DNA from: Comamonadaceae bacterium OTU4NAUVB1
GTDB lineage: Bacteria > Pseudomonadota > Gammaproteobacteria > Burkholderiales > Burkholderiaceae_C
Reading direction: 5' to 3'
DNA: 64,000 bases
NCBI GenBank assembly: GCA_024372625.1
Contig: CP099605.1
Coordinates: forward strand, 992,001 to 1,056,000
Position numbers and translations under genes: made by a program. This document shows, piece after piece, positions 62,221 to 64,000 of this stretch. Each line of letters begins with the position of its first letter. The stretch's first letter is position 1. Under the pieces are notes generated by a model. That model worked only from the letters and a program-made list of their open reading frames with translations. It was not told the DNA's origin and did no database searches.

Positions 62221-63441
62221 ATGGACGTCACGCCTCATTTCCCCATCTACCTCGACTACGGTGCGACCACGCCCGTCGATCCGCGTGTCGTCGACGCCAT
62301 GATCCCGTGGCTGCGCGAGCACTTCGGCAACCCCGCATCGCGCAGCCATGCATGGGGCTGGGAAGCCGAGGAAGCCGTCGAGAAGGCGCGTGGCGAAGTC
62401 GCCCAGCTCATCGGCGCCGACCCGCGCGAGATCGTCTGGACCTCGGGTGCCACCGAATCGAACAACCTCGCCATCAAGGGCGCGGCGCAGTTCTACAAGG
62501 GCAAGGGCAAGCACCTGATCACGGTCAAGACCGAGCACAAGGCCGTCCTCGACACCATGCGCGAGCTGGAGCGTCAGGGCTTCGAGGTGACCTACCTCGA
62601 CGTCCAGGAGAACGGCCTGCTCGATTTCGAGGTCTTCAAGGCCGCGATCCGTCCCGACACCATCCTGGCGAGCGTGATGTTCGTCAACAACGAGATCGGC
62701 GTCGTCCAGGACGTGGTCGCCCTGGGCAACCTGTGTCGCGAGAAGGGTGTGATCTTCCACGTCGACGCGGCGCAGGCCACCGGCAAGGTCGAGATCGACA
62801 TGACGAAGCTGCCGATCGACCTGATGAGTTTGGCCTCGCACAAGACCTACGGTCCCAAGGGCATCGGCGCGCTGTACGTGCGTCGCAAGCCGCGCGTGCG
62901 GCTGGAAGCCCAGATGCACGGTGGCGGCCACGAGCGCGGCATGCGTTCGGGCACGCTGCCCACGCACCAGATCGTGGGCATGGGCGAGGCGTTCCGCATC
63001 GCCCGCGTCGAGATGAAGGACGACCTCGCCAAGGCCACGGCCCTGCAGAAGCGCCTGATCGACGGCCTGAGCGATGTCGAGCAGGTCTTCATCAACGGCG
63101 ACATGGCCCATCGCGTGCCGCACAACCTGAACATCAGCTTCAACTACGTCGAGGGCGAGTCGCTGATCATGGGCATCAAAGGGCTGGCCGTGTCCAGCGG
63201 GTCGGCCTGCACGTCGGCGAGCCTGGAGCCGAGCTATGTGCTGCGCGCCCTGGGCCGCAGCGACGAACTCGCCCACAGCAGCCTTCGCATGACCATCGGC
63301 CGCTTCACGACCGAGGAAGAGATCGACTATGCGATCTCCACCATCCGCCACAACGTCGCCAAGCTCCGCGAGCTGAGCCCGCTGTGGGAGATGTTCAAGG
63401 ACGGCATCGACATCAGCACGATCCAGTGGTCCGCCCACTGA
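62221..63441 (+). CDS. iscS: Cysteine desulfurase IscS
   Basis: A 406-residue PLP enzyme that delivers sulfur from cysteine. PLP lysine Lys208 is in [15 protein letters not shown] and the catalytic Cys330 lies on the flexible loop [22 protein letters not shown]-terminal [14 protein letters not shown] and the C-terminal IscU-contact end ([12 protein letters not shown]) are typical of IscS and not SufS/NifS. Confidence 0.97.
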   Translation: MDVTPHFPIYLDYGATTPVDPRVVDAMIPWLREHFGNPASRSHAWGWEAEEAVEKARGEVAQLIGADPREIVWTSGATESNNLAIKGAAQFYKGKGKHLITVKTEHKAVLDTMRELERQGFEVTYLDVQENGLLDFEVFKAAIRPDTILASVMFVNNEIGVVQDVVALGNLCREKGVIFHVDAAQATGKVEIDMTKLPIDLMSLASHKTYGPKGIGALYVRRKPRVRLEAQMHGGGHERGMRSGTLPTHQIVGMGEAFRIARVEMKDDLAKATALQKRLIDGLSDVEQVFINGDMAHRVPHNLNISFNYVEGESLIMGIKGLAVSSGSACTSASLEPSYVLRALGRSDELAHSSLRMTIGRFTTEEEIDYAISTIRHNVAKLRELSPLWEMFKDGIDISTIQWSAH

Positions 63442-63484
63442 ACGATCGCGCACGACCCACGACGAAACCAAGAAGGATTCCACC

Positions 63485-63916
63485 ATGGCTTACTCCCCCA
63501 AGGTCATCGACCACTACGAAAACCCCCGCAACGTCGGCTCCTTCGAAAAGGGCGACGACTCCGTCGGCACCGGCATGGTCGGCGCGCCGGCCTGCGGTGA
63601 CGTCATGAAGCTGCAGATCAAGGTCAATCCCGAGACCGGCGTCATCGAGGACGCGCGCTTCAAGACCTACGGCTGCGGCTCGGCCATCGCGTCGTCTTCG
63701 CTCGTGACGGAATGGGTCAAGGGCAAGACGCTCGACGAGGCCGCCGCGCTCAAGAACGCGCAGATCGCCGAGGAACTGGCGCTGCCGCCTGTGAAGATCC
63801 ATTGCTCGATCCTGGCGGAGGACGCCATCAAGGCGGCCGTGCTCGATTACAAGCAGAAGCACGTCGCCGCTGGCACCCCCGCGGTGGCTTCGGCCGAAGA
63901 GACGGCGGTCCACTGA
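63485..63916 (+). CDS. iscU: Fe-S cluster scaffold IscU
   Basis: A 143-residue scaffold with cluster ligands Cys37 (with Asp39), Cys64 and Cys107, and the HscA-recognition LPPVK (100-104). It begins AYSPKVIDHYENPRNVGSF, the standard IscU start. A short Ala/Glu tail extends beyond the usual ~128 residues. Confidence 0.97.
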   Translation: MAYSPKVIDHYENPRNVGSFEKGDDSVGTGMVGAPACGDVMKLQIKVNPETGVIEDARFKTYGCGSAIASSSLVTEWVKGKTLDEAAALKNAQIAEELALPPVKIHCSILAEDAIKAAVLDYKQKHVAAGTPAVASAEETAVH

Positions 63917-63917
63917 C

Positions 63918-64000
63918 ATGGCCGTGACGCTCACTCCCGCCGCCGCGCGCCATGTCAACCGATACCTCGGCAAACGGGGCAAGGGCGTCGGCGTGCGTCT
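63918..64000 (+). CDS. iscA: Iron-sulfur assembly protein IscA (5' end only)
   Basis: An ATG at 63918, directly after the iscU stop, opens a frame reading MAVTLTPAAARHVNRYLGKRGKGVGVRL that runs off the window. The start and the position after iscU match IscA, an A-type carrier. The Cys ligands lie beyond the window, so the rest is inferred. Confidence 0.85.
   Translation, partial: MAVTLTPAAARHVNRYLGKRGKGVGVR

Overview
The window is high-GC DNA, roughly two thirds G+C by eye, tightly packed with genes. It looks like an ordinary chromosomal segment of a Burkholderiales bacterium, most likely Comamonadaceae close to Variovorax or Xylophilus. That placement rests on gene content and order (argF-argD beside a DUF3579 gene; purM/hda/pcnB/folK; pgeF-phaC-phaA-phaB; tyrB/uvrB/iscRSU) and is an inference, not a database result. 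I saw no rRNA, tRNA, CRISPR array, prophage or intact insertion sequence.

Left third (1-24 kb). The end of feoB and a Cys-rich Feo accessory protein are followed by an FAD monooxygenase. Convergent to these lies a tryptophan-to-anthranilate operon in which kynurenine formamidase and kynureninase form one continuous reading frame, followed by kynA. Next come arginine biosynthesis (argD-argF), rpsT, murJ, a SirB1-type protein, a VOC protein, a FUSC-type membrane protein, an AI-2E permease, purM, hda, pcnB-folK, a DUF47-pit phosphate uptake pair with a possible PHO box, and the rpsP-rimM-trmD-rplS translation operon. In that operon the probable rplS promoter overlaps the trmD stop codon.

Middle (24-46 kb). 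A CoA-pyrophosphatase-like Nudix protein and a CobD-like membrane protein are followed by the M48 protease-phhB-rsgA operon, orn, and a DEAD-box helicase with a ~200-nt leader. From about 31.5 to 33.8 kb the DNA becomes visibly A+T-richer. This stretch holds an orphan OmpR-type response regulator and an unrecognised coiled-coil membrane protein, and is the best candidate for acquired or specially regulated DNA. Then come a FAH-Nudix-creA operon divergent from maiA-pgeF, the PHB synthesis genes phaC-phaA-phaB, a Kef-type antiporter, two small unrecognised proteins, and an orphan receiver protein coupled to dusA.

Right third (46-64 kb). A FadR-type GntR regulator is divergent from a propionyl-CoA/methylmalonyl-CoA operon: mutase, MeaB chaperone, carboxylase beta and alpha subunits, biotin synthase, and a VOC protein that resembles methylmalonyl-CoA epimerase. 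The cofactor-making bioB is translationally coupled to the biotin-carrying subunit. Facing it are an RsxB-type ferredoxin and a PHB depolymerase (phaZ) with a ~190-residue histone-H1-like tail and a TTGCA-N-TGCAA palindrome in its promoter. The window ends with tyrB, uvrB and iscR-iscS-iscU-iscA, with a near-consensus type 1 IscR site before iscR.

The main physiological links are these. The PHB cycle (phaCAB and phaZ) and propionyl-CoA entry through methylmalonyl-CoA together handle storage carbon and odd-chain acyl-CoA. The Isc machinery supports Fe-S enzymes such as BioB and RsxB. No single wholly new multi-gene system stands out. The most unusual items are the KynB-KynU fusion, the PhaZ tail, the carboxylase-bioB-epimerase coupling, and the A+T-rich orphan-regulator island.
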